This document shows, one piece after another, positions 46,006 to 56,088 of a stretch of DNA of 64,000 nt. Position 1 is the stretch's first letter. The number at the start of each line of letters is the position of its first letter. The DNA lies in NCBI GenBank assembly GCA_900319075.1, contig ONMZ01000008.1, forward strand, positions 37,736 through 101,735, given 5' to 3'. Position numbers and translations under genes: made by a program. Under the pieces are notes generated by a model, which was given only the letters and a program-made list of their open reading frames with translations, ran no database searches and was not told the DNA's origin. The stretch is from an uncultured Eubacteriales bacterium (GTDB lineage Bacteria > Bacillota > Clostridia > Oscillospirales > Ruminococcaceae).

Positions 46006-46078
46006 ATTTATCAGCCTCCTTTGAAAATAAAATAATTTTTTAACTATATTAGACAATAAATCAGAATGATTTGCATAT

Positions 46079-46087
46079 ATTATACCA
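46079..46087 (-). promoter_or_regulatory. extended -10 promoter of the HD-GH3-phospholipase cluster
   Basis: Minus strand TGGTATAAT with no good -35 at 17 bases; the extended TG may compensate. It is divergent from the glmS promoter 50 bases away. Confidence 0.5.
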
Positions 46088-46135
46088 TACTTTGCCGATA
46101 AATAAAAGAGCTTTTTAACAAAAAATCAAAAAAAC

Positions 46136-46164
46136 TTGATTTTTTTTGATTTGTATGGTACAAT
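46136..46164 (+). promoter_or_regulatory. promoter of glmS
   Basis: TTGATT (46136-46141), 17-base spacer, TACAAT (46159-46164) with TG before the -10. An A/T inverted repeat (AAATCAAAAAAA with TTTTTTTGATTT) overlaps the -35. There is no glmS ribozyme in the 65-base leader. Confidence 0.65.
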
Positions 46165-46229
46165 TTTAATGTAAATATTGAATAAATGGTCACTTAAATG
46201 GCTGTAATATATGTGGAGGTCATGAATAA

Positions 46230-48068
46230 ATGTGTGGTATAGTTGGTTTTACCGGTAATAAACAGGCAGCACCTATCCTTCTTGAAGGCCTTGCTAAGCT
46301 CGAATACAGAGGGTATGATTCGGCAGGTATCGCTGTTCGTGATTCGGATAGTGAAGTTGAAATAGTTAAGGCAAAAGGAAAACTCAAAGTTTTGCAGGAA
46401 ATGACCAATGACGGTTCAACCGTTATGGGAAACTGCGGCATAGGACATACCCGCTGGGCTACCCACGGTGAGCCTTCCGTGCTTAATGCTCATCCTCACG
46501 CAAGTGATGATGAAAATGTTGTCGCTGTACATAACGGTATCATCGAGAACTACCAGGAATTGAAAGAAAAGCTTACAAAGCGTGGGTATACATTTAAGAC
46601 CCAGACAGATACAGAGGTAGCTGTTAAACTCGTTGATTACTATTACAAAAAATATAACGAAGGCCCTGTGGATTCTGTTGCAAGGGCAATGATGCGTATT
46701 CGTGGCTCTTATGCCCTTTGTATCATGTTCAAGGATTATCCCGGCGAAATATATGCTGCACGTAAAGACAGCCCTATGATTATCGGAGTATCTGATGGTG
46801 ATACTTATGTTGCATCAGACGTTCCTGCTATTTTGAAATATACAAGAAACGTCTATTACATCGGTAATATGGAAATTGCAAGGCTCGAAAAGGGCAAAGC
46901 AACATTCTATAACATCGACCGTGATGAGATCCAAAAAGAGCTTACCGAGATCAAGTGGAATGCTGAGGCTGCTGAAAAAGGCGGATATGAGCATTTTATG
47001 CTCAAGGAGATCCATGAGCAGCCAAAGGTTATCAGGGATACTATAAACTCTGTTGTTAAGGACGGGAATATCGTTCTTTCGGAGTTTGGCCTTACCGACG
47101 ATGAGGTAAAAGCTCTTTCCCAGATATATATCGTTGCCTGCGGATCCGCTTATCATGTGGGAGTTGCGGCACAGTACGTTATTGAGGCACTTACCACTAT
47201 ACCGGTCCGTGTTGAGCTTGCATCTGAGTTCAGATACAGAAAAATGTCTCTTGCGAAAAACAGCCTTGCGATCATCATCAGTCAGTCGGGAGAAACTGCC
47301 GACAGCCGTGCAGCGCTTACCCTTGCAAAGGAAAACGGAGTAAAGACACTTGGTATTGTTAATGTGATCGGTTCAAATATCGCAAGAGATGCCGATAATG
47401 TATTTTACACACTTGCCGGACCGGAGATCTCCGTTGCAACCACAAAGGCATACAGCACACAGCTTATTGCCGGATATCTTCTGGCAATGCAGTTTGCCAA
47501 AGTCCGTGAAGAGATCAGCGACGACAGGTTTAATCAGCTTCTTGATGAGATACAGACCTTACCTGAAAAGGTGGAGAAGATCCTTGAGGATAAAGAGAGG
47601 ATCCAGTGGTTTGCTGCAAAGTTTGCCAATATACACGATGCATTCTTTATAGGCAGAGGCGTAGATTATGCTGTAAGCCTTGAAGGCTCGCTTAAAATGA
47701 AGGAGATAAGCTATATCCATTCTGAGGCATATGCTGCCGGAGAGCTTAAACATGGTCCTATATCTCTTATAGAGGACGGTACGCTTGTTATAAGTGTACT
47801 TACACAGCAGGATCTGTTTGAAAAGACTGTATCCAATATGGTTGAGTGCAAGAGCCGTGGCGCTTATATTATGGGACTCACCACTTACGGTAATTACAGC
47901 GTTGAAGACACAGCAGATTTTACAGCGTATATCCCTAAGACCGATCCGCTCTTTTCTGCAAGTCTGGCTGTTATCCCTCTCCAGCTTCTTGGATACTATG
48001 TATCTGTTGCAAAGGGACTTGATGTGGATAAGCCAAGAAACCTTGCTAAATCGGTCACAGTAGAATAG
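46230..48068 (+). CDS. glmS: glutamine-fructose-6-phosphate aminotransferase
   Basis: 612 residues. Cys2 (MCGIVGF) is the glutaminase nucleophile; GHTRWATHGEPS and RGYDSAGIAV complete the N-terminal amidohydrolase. Two SIS sugar-isomerase domains follow (SQSGETADSRAALTLAKENG; ELKHGPISLIEDGT). It makes glucosamine-6-phosphate, the first step to wall amino sugars. The GGAGGTC site is 12 bases from ATG. No ribozyme is seen upstream, so control is probably not of the Bacillus type. Confidence 0.97.
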   Translation: MCGIVGFTGNKQAAPILLEGLAKLEYRGYDSAGIAVRDSDSEVEIVKAKGKLKVLQEMTNDGSTVMGNCGIGHTRWATHGEPSVLNAHPHASDDENVVAVHNGIIENYQELKEKLTKRGYTFKTQTDTEVAVKLVDYYYKKYNEGPVDSVARAMMRIRGSYALCIMFKDYPGEIYAARKDSPMIIGVSDGDTYVASDVPAILKYTRNVYYIGNMEIARLEKGKATFYNIDRDEIQKELTEIKWNAEAAEKGGYEHFMLKEIHEQPKVIRDTINSVVKDGNIVLSEFGLTDDEVKALSQIYIVACGSAYHVGVAAQYVIEALTTIPVRVELASEFRYRKMSLAKNSLAIIISQSGETADSRAALTLAKENGVKTLGIVNVIGSNIARDADNVFYTLAGPEISVATTKAYSTQLIAGYLLAMQFAKVREEISDDRFNQLLDEIQTLPEKVEKILEDKERIQWFAAKFANIHDAFFIGRGVDYAVSLEGSLKMKEISYIHSEAYAAGELKHGPISLIEDGTLVISVLTQQDLFEKTVSNMVECKSRGAYIMGLTTYGNYSVEDTADFTAYIPKTDPLFSASLAVIPLQLLGYYVSVAKGLDVDKPRNLAKSVTVE

Positions 48069-48074
48069 TAATGA

Positions 48075-48109
48075 CAAAAGGCGATCTTAGTGATTGCCTT
48101 TTGATTTTT
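48075..48109 (+). terminator. terminator or attenuator after glmS
   Basis: CAAAAGGCGATC / GATTGCCTTTTG: a 12-bp stem with one G-U-type pair, 5-base loop, then ATTTTT. It lies between glmS and the next gene, so read-through would be partial. Confidence 0.7.
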
Positions 48110-48121
48110 GGGAGGATCCTG

Positions 48122-48769
48122 ATGAGTAAATATAAGTTTTGTATTTTTGATTTCGACCTAACACTTGCCGATTCCTCAAAAGCTATACTTACGTGTTTTA
48201 AACACACGCTGTCCCGGTTTGGATATGACATTCCCGACGACAGGACGATCTATAATACTATCGGAAAAACTTTAGTTGATTCATTTGATATCCTTACAGG
48301 GATCACCGATAACCCCCAGCGTGAACAGCTCAGAGTTGAATATGTGTCAAAAGCCGATGAAGTTATGGCAAGGGATACAGTTTTTTACGAAGATACTCTG
48401 GCTGTTTTGCAAGTGCTGCAGTGTGCAGGTATAAAAGTCGGGATCGTTTCCACCAAATTCAGATACAGGATCGAGGAAACTTTTAAGTATCATACAACTT
48501 CTTTTCCTGTTGATATGATCGTCGGAGGAGAAGATGTAACGCAGCCAAAACCCGATCCCCAGGGACTTGATCTTATTATCAGCAGGTTCGGCGCAGAAAA
48601 GAAAGACGTTCTCTATGTGGGAGACAACTATATTGATGCCAAAACGGCTTCCAATGCGGGAGTTGACTTTGCCGCAGTTACAACAGGATCAACAGGTAAA
48701 GCAGAATTTGAAAAATATCCTCATGTCTATATAGGAAACAGTCTTACCGATATTTTTCAGCATATATGA
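48122..48769 (+). CDS. HAD-superfamily phosphatase (phosphoglycolate phosphatase-like)
   Basis: 215 residues of HAD subfamily IA: motif I FDFDLTLADSS, motif II IVSTKFR, motif III Lys in KPDPQGLD, motif IV VGDNYIDAKTASNAGV. The order and cap fit phosphoglycolate phosphatase/PpaX-type enzymes but the substrate is not deducible. ATG 48122 has GGAGG six bases upstream; the frame extension is within the terminator hairpin. It is separated from yicC by a promoter. Confidence 0.82.
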   Translation: MSKYKFCIFDFDLTLADSSKAILTCFKHTLSRFGYDIPDDRTIYNTIGKTLVDSFDILTGITDNPQREQLRVEYVSKADEVMARDTVFYEDTLAVLQVLQCAGIKVGIVSTKFRYRIEETFKYHTTSFPVDMIVGGEDVTQPKPDPQGLDLIISRFGAEKKDVLYVGDNYIDAKTASNAGVDFAAVTTGSTGKAEFEKYPHVYIGNSLTDIFQHI

Positions 48770-48807
48770 AATTATGATGAACATTATTAACTTGATGTTA
48801 AATTTGC

Positions 48808-48836
48808 TTGCTATCTGAAATCTGAAATGGTATAAT
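48808..48836 (+). promoter_or_regulatory. promoter of the yicC-to-thiN gene series
   Basis: TTGCTA (48808-48813), 17-base spacer, TATAAT (48831-48836) with TG before it. No other promoter is obvious until spoVM, so a very long operon from yicC is possible. Confidence 0.65.
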
Positions 48837-48881
48837 ATGTTTCAGGCTATATCAGAATAATACCCGAAAGGATAGATCGTC

Positions 48882-49760
48882 ATGATAAAAAGTATGACAG
48901 GCTTCGGAAGAGAGCATGTTGTAGCAAACGGCAGAGAAGTGATCGTTGAGATCAGATCGGTAAACCATAGGTATTATGAGTTTACAGCAAGAACTCCAAG
49001 ATCTTACGGATATCTGGACGAAAAACTGAAAGCTTTTTTGAAAAGCGGGATTTCCCGTGGAAAAGTTGAGGTATCCGTGACCATTTATAATCAGGAGGGC
49101 ACAGATGCACAGATCGAACTGAATGAATCTGTTGCACAGGGTTACCTGAATGCTTTAAGAGGATCCGCAGAGAAGCTTTCTCTTGAAGATGACCTTACCT
49201 TGAGCAGCATAATGAGACTTCCCGATGTGTTTACCGTTGTAAAGAAAACAGATGACGAGGAAGTTATCTGGAATGATGTAAAATCAGTTGCCGAGGTGGC
49301 TCTTAACAGATTTGTTGAGATGAGGATCGTCGAGGGAAAGAAAATGTATGACGATATAACCAGCCATCTTGATATAATTGAGCAGACTGTCGGAGAGATC
49401 GAAGCGCAGGCTCCCGGAGTAAGCGAGGGTTATAAAGACAGACTTTATGCTAAGATAAAGGAAGTACTTGCAGACAGGAATATTGATGAGCAAAGAGTTC
49501 TGACGGAAGTAGCAATTTTCTCTGAGAAGGTAGCTATCGACGAGGAAACTGTCAGACTCAGAAGCCATATCTCACAATTCAGAAACCTTGTAGAATCTGA
49601 TGAGCCGGTTGGAAGAAAGCTCGATTTTCTCGTTCAGGAGATGAATCGTGAGGTCAATACCATAGGTTCAAAAGCTCAGGATCTGTCCATAACCAAAATG
49701 GTGGTAGAGCTTAAAAGTGAGATCGAAAAAATAAGAGAACAAATCCAGAATATAGAGTAA
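48882..49760 (+). CDS. yicC: YicC-family endoribonuclease
   Basis: 292 residues: [11 protein letters not shown] start and the conserved [11 protein letters not shown] segment, with a C-terminal DUF1732 domain ([22 protein letters not shown]). The YicC family has been shown to cleave RNA in some bacteria. It begins the conserved yicC-remA-gmk-rpoZ order common in Firmicutes. RBS AAAGGA. Confidence 0.93.
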   Translation: MIKSMTGFGREHVVANGREVIVEIRSVNHRYYEFTARTPRSYGYLDEKLKAFLKSGISRGKVEVSVTIYNQEGTDAQIELNESVAQGYLNALRGSAEKLSLEDDLTLSSIMRLPDVFTVVKKTDDEEVIWNDVKSVAEVALNRFVEMRIVEGKKMYDDITSHLDIIEQTVGEIEAQAPGVSEGYKDRLYAKIKEVLADRNIDEQRVLTEVAIFSEKVAIDEETVRLRSHISQFRNLVESDEPVGRKLDFLVQEMNREVNTIGSKAQDLSITKMVVELKSEIEKIREQIQNIE

Positions 49761-49770
49761 GGTGATGAAT

Positions 49771-50028
49771 ATGCAGCTTATCAACATAGGATTCGGAAAT
49801 ATGGTTTCCTCGTCCAGATTGATAGCTATAGTTTCTCCGGAATCCGCACCTATAAAACGTCTGATCCAGGAAGCAAAAGATAAGGGTACCCTTATTGATG
49901 CCACATATGGGCGGCGGACCCGTGCGGTGATAATAATGGATAGCGACCATATAGTTCTTTCGGCTGTTGCTCCCGAAACGGTAGGCAGCAGATTTACAAT
50001 AGAGGAGGGGGATAAGGAAAGTGAATAG
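49771..50028 (+). CDS. RemA/DUF370-family regulator
   Basis: 85 residues: [20 protein letters not shown] and [20 protein letters not shown] match RemA, a DNA-binding protein that in Bacillus activates biofilm matrix operons. The last half has a charged tail. I use ATG 49771, 8 bases after AGG, because the GTG at 49762 and ATG at 49765 overlap the binding site. Its stop lies in the start of gmk. Confidence 0.9.
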   Translation: MQLINIGFGNMVSSSRLIAIVSPESAPIKRLIQEAKDKGTLIDATYGRRTRAVIIMDSDHIVLSAVAPETVGSRFTIEEGDKESE

Positions 50029-50656
50029 AGCAAGACTATTTGTGATCTCAGCTCCATCCGGCTGCGGAAAAGGTACGCTTCTGGCTAAGGCGTTTGAAAA
50101 CAGAGATGTATATTATTCTGTTTCTTATACCACACGTGAAAAGCGTGAGGGCGAGAAGGAAGGCGTAAATTACTTTTATGTCAATCGCAAACAGTTTGAA
50201 AAAATGATCGATGACAGAGACTTCCTTGAATATGCAAGATATGTGGATAATTACTACGGCACTCCGAAGATCCCGGTGTTTGAACATCTTGCAAGAGGCA
50301 CAGATGTCATACTTGAGATCGATACCGTCGGAGCGTTCCAGGTCAAACAGTCCTACAGAGATGCGGTGCTGGTGTTTGTGCTTCCTCCGTCGGTGGGAGA
50401 GCTGATGAAAAGGTTGAAAAAGCGTGGCACCGAGAGCCAGGGCGAGATCGATAAAAGACTTTTGATGGCTCGAAGAGAGATAACGAAGGCATATAAATAT
50501 GACTATGTTATCCTTAACGACGATCTTGACCAGGCAGTGGAGGACCTGCTTTGTGTGGTCGATGCCGCAAGGGCTGAAAATAATGATGCTTTCCGTCATA
50601 GTCTGGAAAGCGATGATGCAATAAAATTGATTGAAAAGGTGATTATAAATGCTTAG
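50021..50656 (+). CDS. gmk: guanylate kinase
   Basis: 211 residues. P-loop [12 protein letters not shown] and the GMP-binding segment [20 protein letters not shown] are standard. It phosphorylates GMP to GDP. The GTG start at 50021 overlaps the remA stop by eight bases and the gmk stop overlaps rpoZ by eight bases, giving tight coupling. Confidence 0.96.
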   Translation: MNRARLFVISAPSGCGKGTLLAKAFENRDVYYSVSYTTREKREGEKEGVNYFYVNRKQFEKMIDDRDFLEYARYVDNYYGTPKIPVFEHLARGTDVILEIDTVGAFQVKQSYRDAVLVFVLPPSVGELMKRLKKRGTESQGEIDKRLLMARREITKAYKYDYVILNDDLDQAVEDLLCVVDAARAENNDAFRHSLESDDAIKLIEKVIINA

Positions 50657-50858
50657 ACCAGCTGTATGTCAGATCTTAAAAAATAATGAGAGCACATATT
50701 CTCTCGTAATTGCCGTTGCAAAACGTGCAAGAGAAATAACAGACGATGCCTTTGAAGAGAAGGTGGTACTGGACGAAAAGCCGGTAAAAACTGCTGTTGA
50801 CGAGTTTGCAAATAATGAATACCGTTTCATTGAGGACCCGGCAATAAGGAATCATTGA
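50649..50858 (+). CDS. rpoZ: RNA polymerase omega subunit
   Basis: 69 residues with the omega core (SLVIAVAKRAREITDD) and KPVKTAVDEF; it helps assemble beta-prime. It starts inside the end of gmk. Confidence 0.93.
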   Translation: MLRPAVCQILKNNESTYSLVIAVAKRAREITDDAFEEKVVLDEKPVKTAVDEFANNEYRFIEDPAIRNH

Positions 50859-50874
50859 TCCGGAGGATGCTGAA

Positions 50875-53340
50875 ATGCGTGGCGTTTTTACAGTAGCTAA
50901 GATCGCAGTTAGCTGCGCTTATTATGGGTTTGACAGCGAGTATAGCTACAGCGTCCCTGAAAATCTTAAGCCATATATAAATGACGGCGTAAGAGTTGTC
51001 GTGCCTTTTGGAAAGGGTAATAAAAAAACCATCGGTTTTGTCATCAGAACATATGAAGCCGCAGAGTATAACGGTGCTTTAAAACCGGTTGAAAGCGTTG
51101 TTGATGAAAAAAGCCTTGTTACACCGGAAATGATGAAAATTATCCTCTGGCTGAAAGAAAATACGTTTTGCACCTACTTTGATGCGTATAAAACTGTTGT
51201 TCCCACAGGCTTTTCATATAGGATAGACCTGCATTATAATCTGGTAAACACCTATATAGATGAGACAGAGCTTTCCGATGAAGAACGAGGCATAATTGCA
51301 TTTATGCGTAATTCTTCAAGCCAGCGGGAGATTGACAAGTACCTTTCCCTTACAGGCAATACGAAACGAAAAAAAGCCCTTGAAAGTCTTATCGACCGTG
51401 GATATATTGAATTGTCCGATACACTAAAAAGACGTGTTGGTGACGATAATATCAAGATGATAGAACTATCAAGCGATTATCTTGACGGCAACACAAATGC
51501 AACTCTTACTCCTAAACAGTCGCTTATAGTCAAGCTTCTTGAAGAAGTAGGCTGTGCAAGCGAAAAAGAAATAAGATATATGACAAACTGTACGGGAGAT
51601 ATTATCAAAAGACTTGAAGGTAAAAATGTTCTTCGTTCCTTTAAGTCCGAACATTTCCGCAACGTCTTTGGCGAGGCGGAAAAGAGCCTGATGCCCGAGC
51701 TTGTTGAATTAAGTGAGCAGCAGCAAAGTGTTTACGATGGTATATCGGAACTTATTGACAGCAATACTCCCTGCGGTGCGCTACTTTATGGTGTTACCGG
51801 AAGCGGAAAGACGCTTGTATATATCAAACTGATAGATAAAGTCTTAAAAAGCGGTAAAACGGCCATACTCCTTGTACCGGAGATCTCACTCACTCCCCAG
51901 CTTTTAAGCCGTTTCAGATCGTATTTCGGTGAAACGATCGCAGTTTTACATTCCTCGTTGTCTTTGGGACAGCGAACCGACGAATTCAAAAGGATCCTAA
52001 GCGGCAGTGCAAGGATAGTTATAGGAACGAGAAGTGCTGTTTTTGCCCCTTTGAGAAATATTGGAGTAATTATTCTGGACGAGGAAGGGGAGCAGACCTA
52101 TAAATCTGATTCTTCACCACGTTATCATGCCCGTGATGTGGCTATACAGCGGTGCGGACATAATAACTGTACCCTTCTTCTTGCCTCTGCAACTCCTTCG
52201 CTTGAATGCTTTTATTATGCAAAGACAAAAAGATTCCATCTTTTTGAGATGAAAAGCAGATATAAGGATTCGGAATTGCCCCATGTAAAAATAGTAGATA
52301 TGCAAAAAGAGGCTGCTTCGGGAAATGACGGGCTGCTCAGCAGTGAGCTTATCCATGCCATCAAAGACAGGCTGTCAAAAGGTGAACAGACGATCCTGCT
52401 GCTGAACAGACGAGGGTTTACTACCACAGTAAGCTGCCTGTCCTGCTCAACTGCTATATCCTGCCCCAATTGCAGTATCCCGCTGACCTATCATAAGAAA
52501 AATGACCATCTTATGTGTCACTATTGCGGATATACAATGAAATTTGACGGCCATTGTCCTCAGTGCCACGGGGACAAGCTCAAAATGAGCGGCGTTGGGA
52601 CCCAAAGGGTAGAGGATGAGGTCATCAGACTTTTCCCTGATGCAAGAGTCCTTCGCATGGACGCCGATACAACATCATCCAGGTATTCCTATGAGGAGAA
52701 TTTTACTGCTTTTGAAAAGGGCGAATATGATATAATGCTTGGGACCCAGATGATAGCAAAGGGACTTGATTTTCCAAATGTTACCCTTGTAGGTGTCGTT
52801 TCCCTTGACCGGTCGCTTTTTACAGGCGACTATAAGAGTTACGAGCGTACCTTTTCTCTGCTTACACAGGTCGCAGGCAGAAGCGGACGTGGAGATAAGC
52901 CGGGCGAGGCGTATATCCAGACCTTTGTCCCCGATCATTATGTCCTTGAGCTTGCCTCAAAACAGGACTATGAAGGCTTTTATGAACAGGAGATCGCTCT
53001 CAGACAGGCGCTTATGTACCCTCCTTTTTGTGATATGTGCGTTATCGGGCTGAGTTCACAGATGGAGAGCAGCTGCATAGCAGCGTCCGAATGGGTGACA
53101 AATACCCTTAGCCGGTACATCAAAAGCAATAAGATAAGCTTTCCCCTGAGGGCTATCGGTCCCGCACCATGTGCAATAGAAATGATAAACAACAGATATC
53201 GTTACAGACTTATCCTTAAAACAAGGAACTGTAAAGAGTTCAGAGGAATGATAAAGGATATGCTGTATAAATTTTATAAAAACAAAGACCTTTCCAATGT
53301 CCGTATTTTTGCGGATATAAACGGAGATATAGGTCTTTGA
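50875..53340 (+). CDS. priA: primosomal replication restart helicase PriA
   Basis: 821 residues: N-terminal 3'-end-binding and winged-helix domains, superfamily 2 helicase with Walker A GVTGSGKT (307-314), and two zinc-binding clusters in the middle (CLSCSTAISCPNC; CHYCGY then CPQC). The Walker B box reads DEEG at 402-405, where PriA usually has DEEH or DEEQ. The rest (GTQMIAKGLDFPNV; GRSGRGDKPGEAYIQT) is intact. It restarts stalled forks, together with DnaD and a loader. GGAGG is ideal for ATG 50875. Confidence 0.94.
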   Translation: MRGVFTVAKIAVSCAYYGFDSEYSYSVPENLKPYINDGVRVVVPFGKGNKKTIGFVIRTYEAAEYNGALKPVESVVDEKSLVTPEMMKIILWLKENTFCTYFDAYKTVVPTGFSYRIDLHYNLVNTYIDETELSDEERGIIAFMRNSSSQREIDKYLSLTGNTKRKKALESLIDRGYIELSDTLKRRVGDDNIKMIELSSDYLDGNTNATLTPKQSLIVKLLEEVGCASEKEIRYMTNCTGDIIKRLEGKNVLRSFKSEHFRNVFGEAEKSLMPELVELSEQQQSVYDGISELIDSNTPCGALLYGVTGSGKTLVYIKLIDKVLKSGKTAILLVPEISLTPQLLSRFRSYFGETIAVLHSSLSLGQRTDEFKRILSGSARIVIGTRSAVFAPLRNIGVIILDEEGEQTYKSDSSPRYHARDVAIQRCGHNNCTLLLASATPSLECFYYAKTKRFHLFEMKSRYKDSELPHVKIVDMQKEAASGNDGLLSSELIHAIKDRLSKGEQTILLLNRRGFTTTVSCLSCSTAISCPNCSIPLTYHKKNDHLMCHYCGYTMKFDGHCPQCHGDKLKMSGVGTQRVEDEVIRLFPDARVLRMDADTTSSRYSYEENFTAFEKGEYDIMLGTQMIAKGLDFPNVTLVGVVSLDRSLFTGDYKSYERTFSLLTQVAGRSGRGDKPGEAYIQTFVPDHYVLELASKQDYEGFYEQEIALRQALMYPPFCDMCVIGLSSQMESSCIAASEWVTNTLSRYIKSNKISFPLRAIGPAPCAIEMINNRYRYRLILKTRNCKEFRGMIKDMLYKFYKNKDLSNVRIFADINGDIGL

Positions 53341-53358
53341 GATGAAAGGAAATTTCTA

Positions 53359-53829
53359 ATGGCGATCAGAAAGATTTTGAATAAACGTGAGGATGTTCTG
53401 CATAAGGTTTGTAAACCTGTGGAAAAATTTGATGAAAAGCTCTGGGAATTGCTTGACGATATGGCGCAAACACTTGAACAGGCAAACGGTGTGGGTCTTG
53501 CAGCCCCCCAGGTAGCCAAGCTCCGCAGACTTTGCATAATAAAAGTGGGCGATGAGCCGGTAATTGAGCTTATCAATCCTACCATCACCTGGAGATCCGA
53601 AGAGACACAGCGTGTGGTCGAGGGCTGCCTGTCCTGTCCTAATGAATGGGGATATGTTACAAGACCTTTGAAAGTAAGATTCAAAGCCCAGGACAGAAAC
53701 GGCGAGTGGTATGAAAAAGAAGCTGAAGGCCTTTTTGCTCAGGCTGTCTGTCACGAGCTGGATCACCTTGACGGACATCTGTTTACGGAGATCGTTGAAG
53801 AATTTGTTGAGGTTGAAGATATTAAATGA
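53359..53829 (+). CDS. def: peptide deformylase
   Basis: 156 residues. The three deformylase motifs are intact: GVGLAAPQV, EGCLSCP (metal-binding Cys) and HELDHLDG (HExxH with two metal His and the catalytic Glu). It removes formyl groups from nascent proteins. fmt overlaps by four bases, pairing formylation with deformylation, the standard order. Confidence 0.96.
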   Translation: MAIRKILNKREDVLHKVCKPVEKFDEKLWELLDDMAQTLEQANGVGLAAPQVAKLRRLCIIKVGDEPVIELINPTITWRSEETQRVVEGCLSCPNEWGYVTRPLKVRFKAQDRNGEWYEKEAEGLFAQAVCHELDHLDGHLFTEIVEEFVEVEDIK

Positions 53830-54761
53830 AAATAGTTTTTATGGGAACGCCTGATTTTGCCGTTCCTACACTTAAAAAGCTCTATGAGAGCAAACATGAG
53901 GTCGTTGGCGTTTTTACCCAGACCGATAAACCCAAAGGCAGAGGATATAAGCTTGCACCGCCGCCTGTCAAGGTGCTCGCCCTTGAACACGGTACACCTG
54001 TATATCAGCCCAAAAGCTTAAAAAACGAACCGCAAATGTGGGACGAGCTTAAAAAACTTGAGCCTGATTGTATCGTTGTTGCAGCCTATGGAAAAATACT
54101 CCCCAGGGAAGTTCTTGAAATACCAAAGTTTCATTGTGTCAATGTGCATGGCTCTTTGCTTCCCAAGTACAGAGGTGCAGCGCCCATACAGTGGTCTGTC
54201 CTTAACGGTGACGCTGAGACGGGTATTACAACAATGCTTATGGGAGAAGGCCTTGACACAGGAGATATCCTTTTGCAAAGATCAACACCTATCGGAGATA
54301 ACGAAACTGCCGCTCAGCTTTTTGACAGACTGTCGGAAATAGGCGCAGACCTTCTTATTGAAACTCTTGATAAGCTCGAAAAAGATCAGATCACTCCCGT
54401 AAAACAAGACGATTCCAAAGCGACCTATGCCCGGATGCTTAGCAAGGATATGTGTGTGCTGGATTTTGAAAAGCCTGTTTTTGAGGTCCATAAAAAGATA
54501 TGCGGGCTCTCGGATTGGCCTTGTGCCGTTACCTTCCTTAAAGGAAAAAGGCTGAAGGTCTATGGCTCTGAGATAGTCAGCAGGGGACCGGCTAAATCTC
54601 CTGCGGGCACGGTCGTGAACGAAAAAGATCTCAGCGTTCAATGTGCCGACGGAGTCCTCAGATTCACTGTCGTACAGGCAGAGGGCTCAAAAAGGATGAG
54701 TACGCAGGATTATATTCGTGGAAATCCGGTAGCTAAAGGGATAAAGCTTGACATGGAGTAA
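53826..54761 (+). CDS. fmt: methionyl-tRNA formyltransferase
   Basis: 311 residues. The catalytic His/Asn region is NVHGSLLPKYRGAAPIQW and the formyl-THF-binding SFGTPDF-like start is VFMGTPDFAVP. The C-terminal tRNA-binding OB domain is present. It formylates Met-tRNA(fMet) for translation initiation. It ends seven bases before rsmB. Confidence 0.95.
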   Translation: MKIVFMGTPDFAVPTLKKLYESKHEVVGVFTQTDKPKGRGYKLAPPPVKVLALEHGTPVYQPKSLKNEPQMWDELKKLEPDCIVVAAYGKILPREVLEIPKFHCVNVHGSLLPKYRGAAPIQWSVLNGDAETGITTMLMGEGLDTGDILLQRSTPIGDNETAAQLFDRLSEIGADLLIETLDKLEKDQITPVKQDDSKATYARMLSKDMCVLDFEKPVFEVHKKICGLSDWPCAVTFLKGKRLKVYGSEIVSRGPAKSPAGTVVNEKDLSVQCADGVLRFTVVQAEGSKRMSTQDYIRGNPVAKGIKLDME

Positions 54762-54767
54762 TTGCCG

Positions 54768-56084
54768 ATGAGTAATGCACGTGAAATTGTTGTTAAGATG
54801 CTCACAAAAACCGAAAAAAATAATTCTTATTCTAATATTCTGCTTTCGGACACACTTAAAAAATACGATCTTTCCACGCAGGACAAGAAGTTTGCATCTG
54901 CACTTTTTTATGGTGTGCTTGAAAGAAAGCTTACCCTTGATGGGATCATAACCGATAATTCCGCCAACTCTTCCAAAAAGCTCAGCGACGATGTGAGAAA
55001 TATCATTCGCACAGGGCTTTATCAGATCCTTTATATGGATTCTGTACCGGATAATGCGGCGGTGGATGAAAGCGTTAAGCTGGCTAAGAAAAATAAAAAT
55101 CCTGCCGTCAGCGGTTTTGTAAATGCCCTTTTAAGAGAGTTTTTGCGAAAAGGTAAAAAACTCCCCGGGGGTAAGGATCGCATTGATAAATTATGTATCG
55201 AGTACTCCTGCCCCAAATGGCTTATCCGCAAGTGGATGAGTGAGTATGGCGAGGATGTTTGTATGCAAATGCTTGAAACATCTTTAGGCAAAGCTCCGGA
55301 TACAGTCAGGATCAATACGGTGGGAAGAACTGTTGAGGATGTGCTGAAGATCCTTTCCGATGAGGGGATCTCCTTTGAAAGATCTTCCCTTATTCTTCAA
55401 GCGGCTGACCTTTACTATAGCGGCAGCGTTGAGTCAACAAAGGCTTATAAAATGGGTCTGATACACGTTCAGGACATCGCCAGCCAGCTTTGCGTCGCTG
55501 CTTTAGACCCTATGGAGGGAGATATTGTTGCGGATCTGTGCGCTGCTCCGGGAGGAAAGTCTTTTACCATCGCAGAAAAGATGAATAATACCGGAAAGGT
55601 GTATTCTTGTGATCTTCATGATAACAGGGTCAATCTTATCAGAGCCGGTGCCCAAAGATTGGGGCTTTCCTGTGTGATCCCCATGAAAAACGATGCAAAG
55701 CTGTTTTCACAGGATATCCCTGCGGCGGATAGGGTCCTGTGTGACGTCCCTTGCTCCGGACTTGGCGTTATACGCCGTAAGCCGGAAATAAAATACAAAG
55801 ACCCCAGGGAGTTTCAAAGACTTTCTCAGATACAATATGATATTCTTAAAATGTCCTGTAAATATGTTAAGGTCGGCGGGATACTGGTGTATTCGACCTG
55901 TACTTTGTCAAGAGACGAAAACGATAGGGTCGTTGACCGGTTTTTAAGGGAAAATCCGGATTTTGAAAGCTGTCCGCTGGGTGAGATATTCGGTGATGAC
56001 AAAAATAGGACCCGTATCACCCTTACCCCCGGAAAATATAATTCTGACGGCTTTTTTGTAGCTAAGCTCAAAAGGATAAGGTGA
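54768..56084 (+). CDS. rsmB: 16S rRNA m5C967 methyltransferase
   Basis: 438 residues: N-terminal NusB-like domain (about 1-140), PUA-linked middle and Rossmann SAM domain with DLCAAPGGKSF, CDVPCSGLG and STCTLSRDEN (catalytic and release Cys in the last two motifs). It methylates cytosine in 16S rRNA. ATG 54768 follows GGAG in the end of fmt by nine bases. Confidence 0.94.
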   Translation: MSNAREIVVKMLTKTEKNNSYSNILLSDTLKKYDLSTQDKKFASALFYGVLERKLTLDGIITDNSANSSKKLSDDVRNIIRTGLYQILYMDSVPDNAAVDESVKLAKKNKNPAVSGFVNALLREFLRKGKKLPGGKDRIDKLCIEYSCPKWLIRKWMSEYGEDVCMQMLETSLGKAPDTVRINTVGRTVEDVLKILSDEGISFERSSLILQAADLYYSGSVESTKAYKMGLIHVQDIASQLCVAALDPMEGDIVADLCAAPGGKSFTIAEKMNNTGKVYSCDLHDNRVNLIRAGAQRLGLSCVIPMKNDAKLFSQDIPAADRVLCDVPCSGLGVIRRKPEIKYKDPREFQRLSQIQYDILKMSCKYVKVGGILVYSTCTLSRDENDRVVDRFLRENPDFESCPLGEIFGDDKNRTRITLTPGKYNSDGFFVAKLKRIR

Positions 56085-56088
56085 TAAA

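Noticed and set aside
46119-46153. A/T inverted repeat between the HD gene and glmS as a terminator
   Set aside because: It overlaps the glmS -35 region and lies between two divergent promoters, where no transcript should end.
46165-46229. Possible glmS ribozyme in the leader of glmS
   Set aside because: The leader after the promoter is only about 60 bases and lacks the nested pseudoknot core; no cleavage-site pattern was found.
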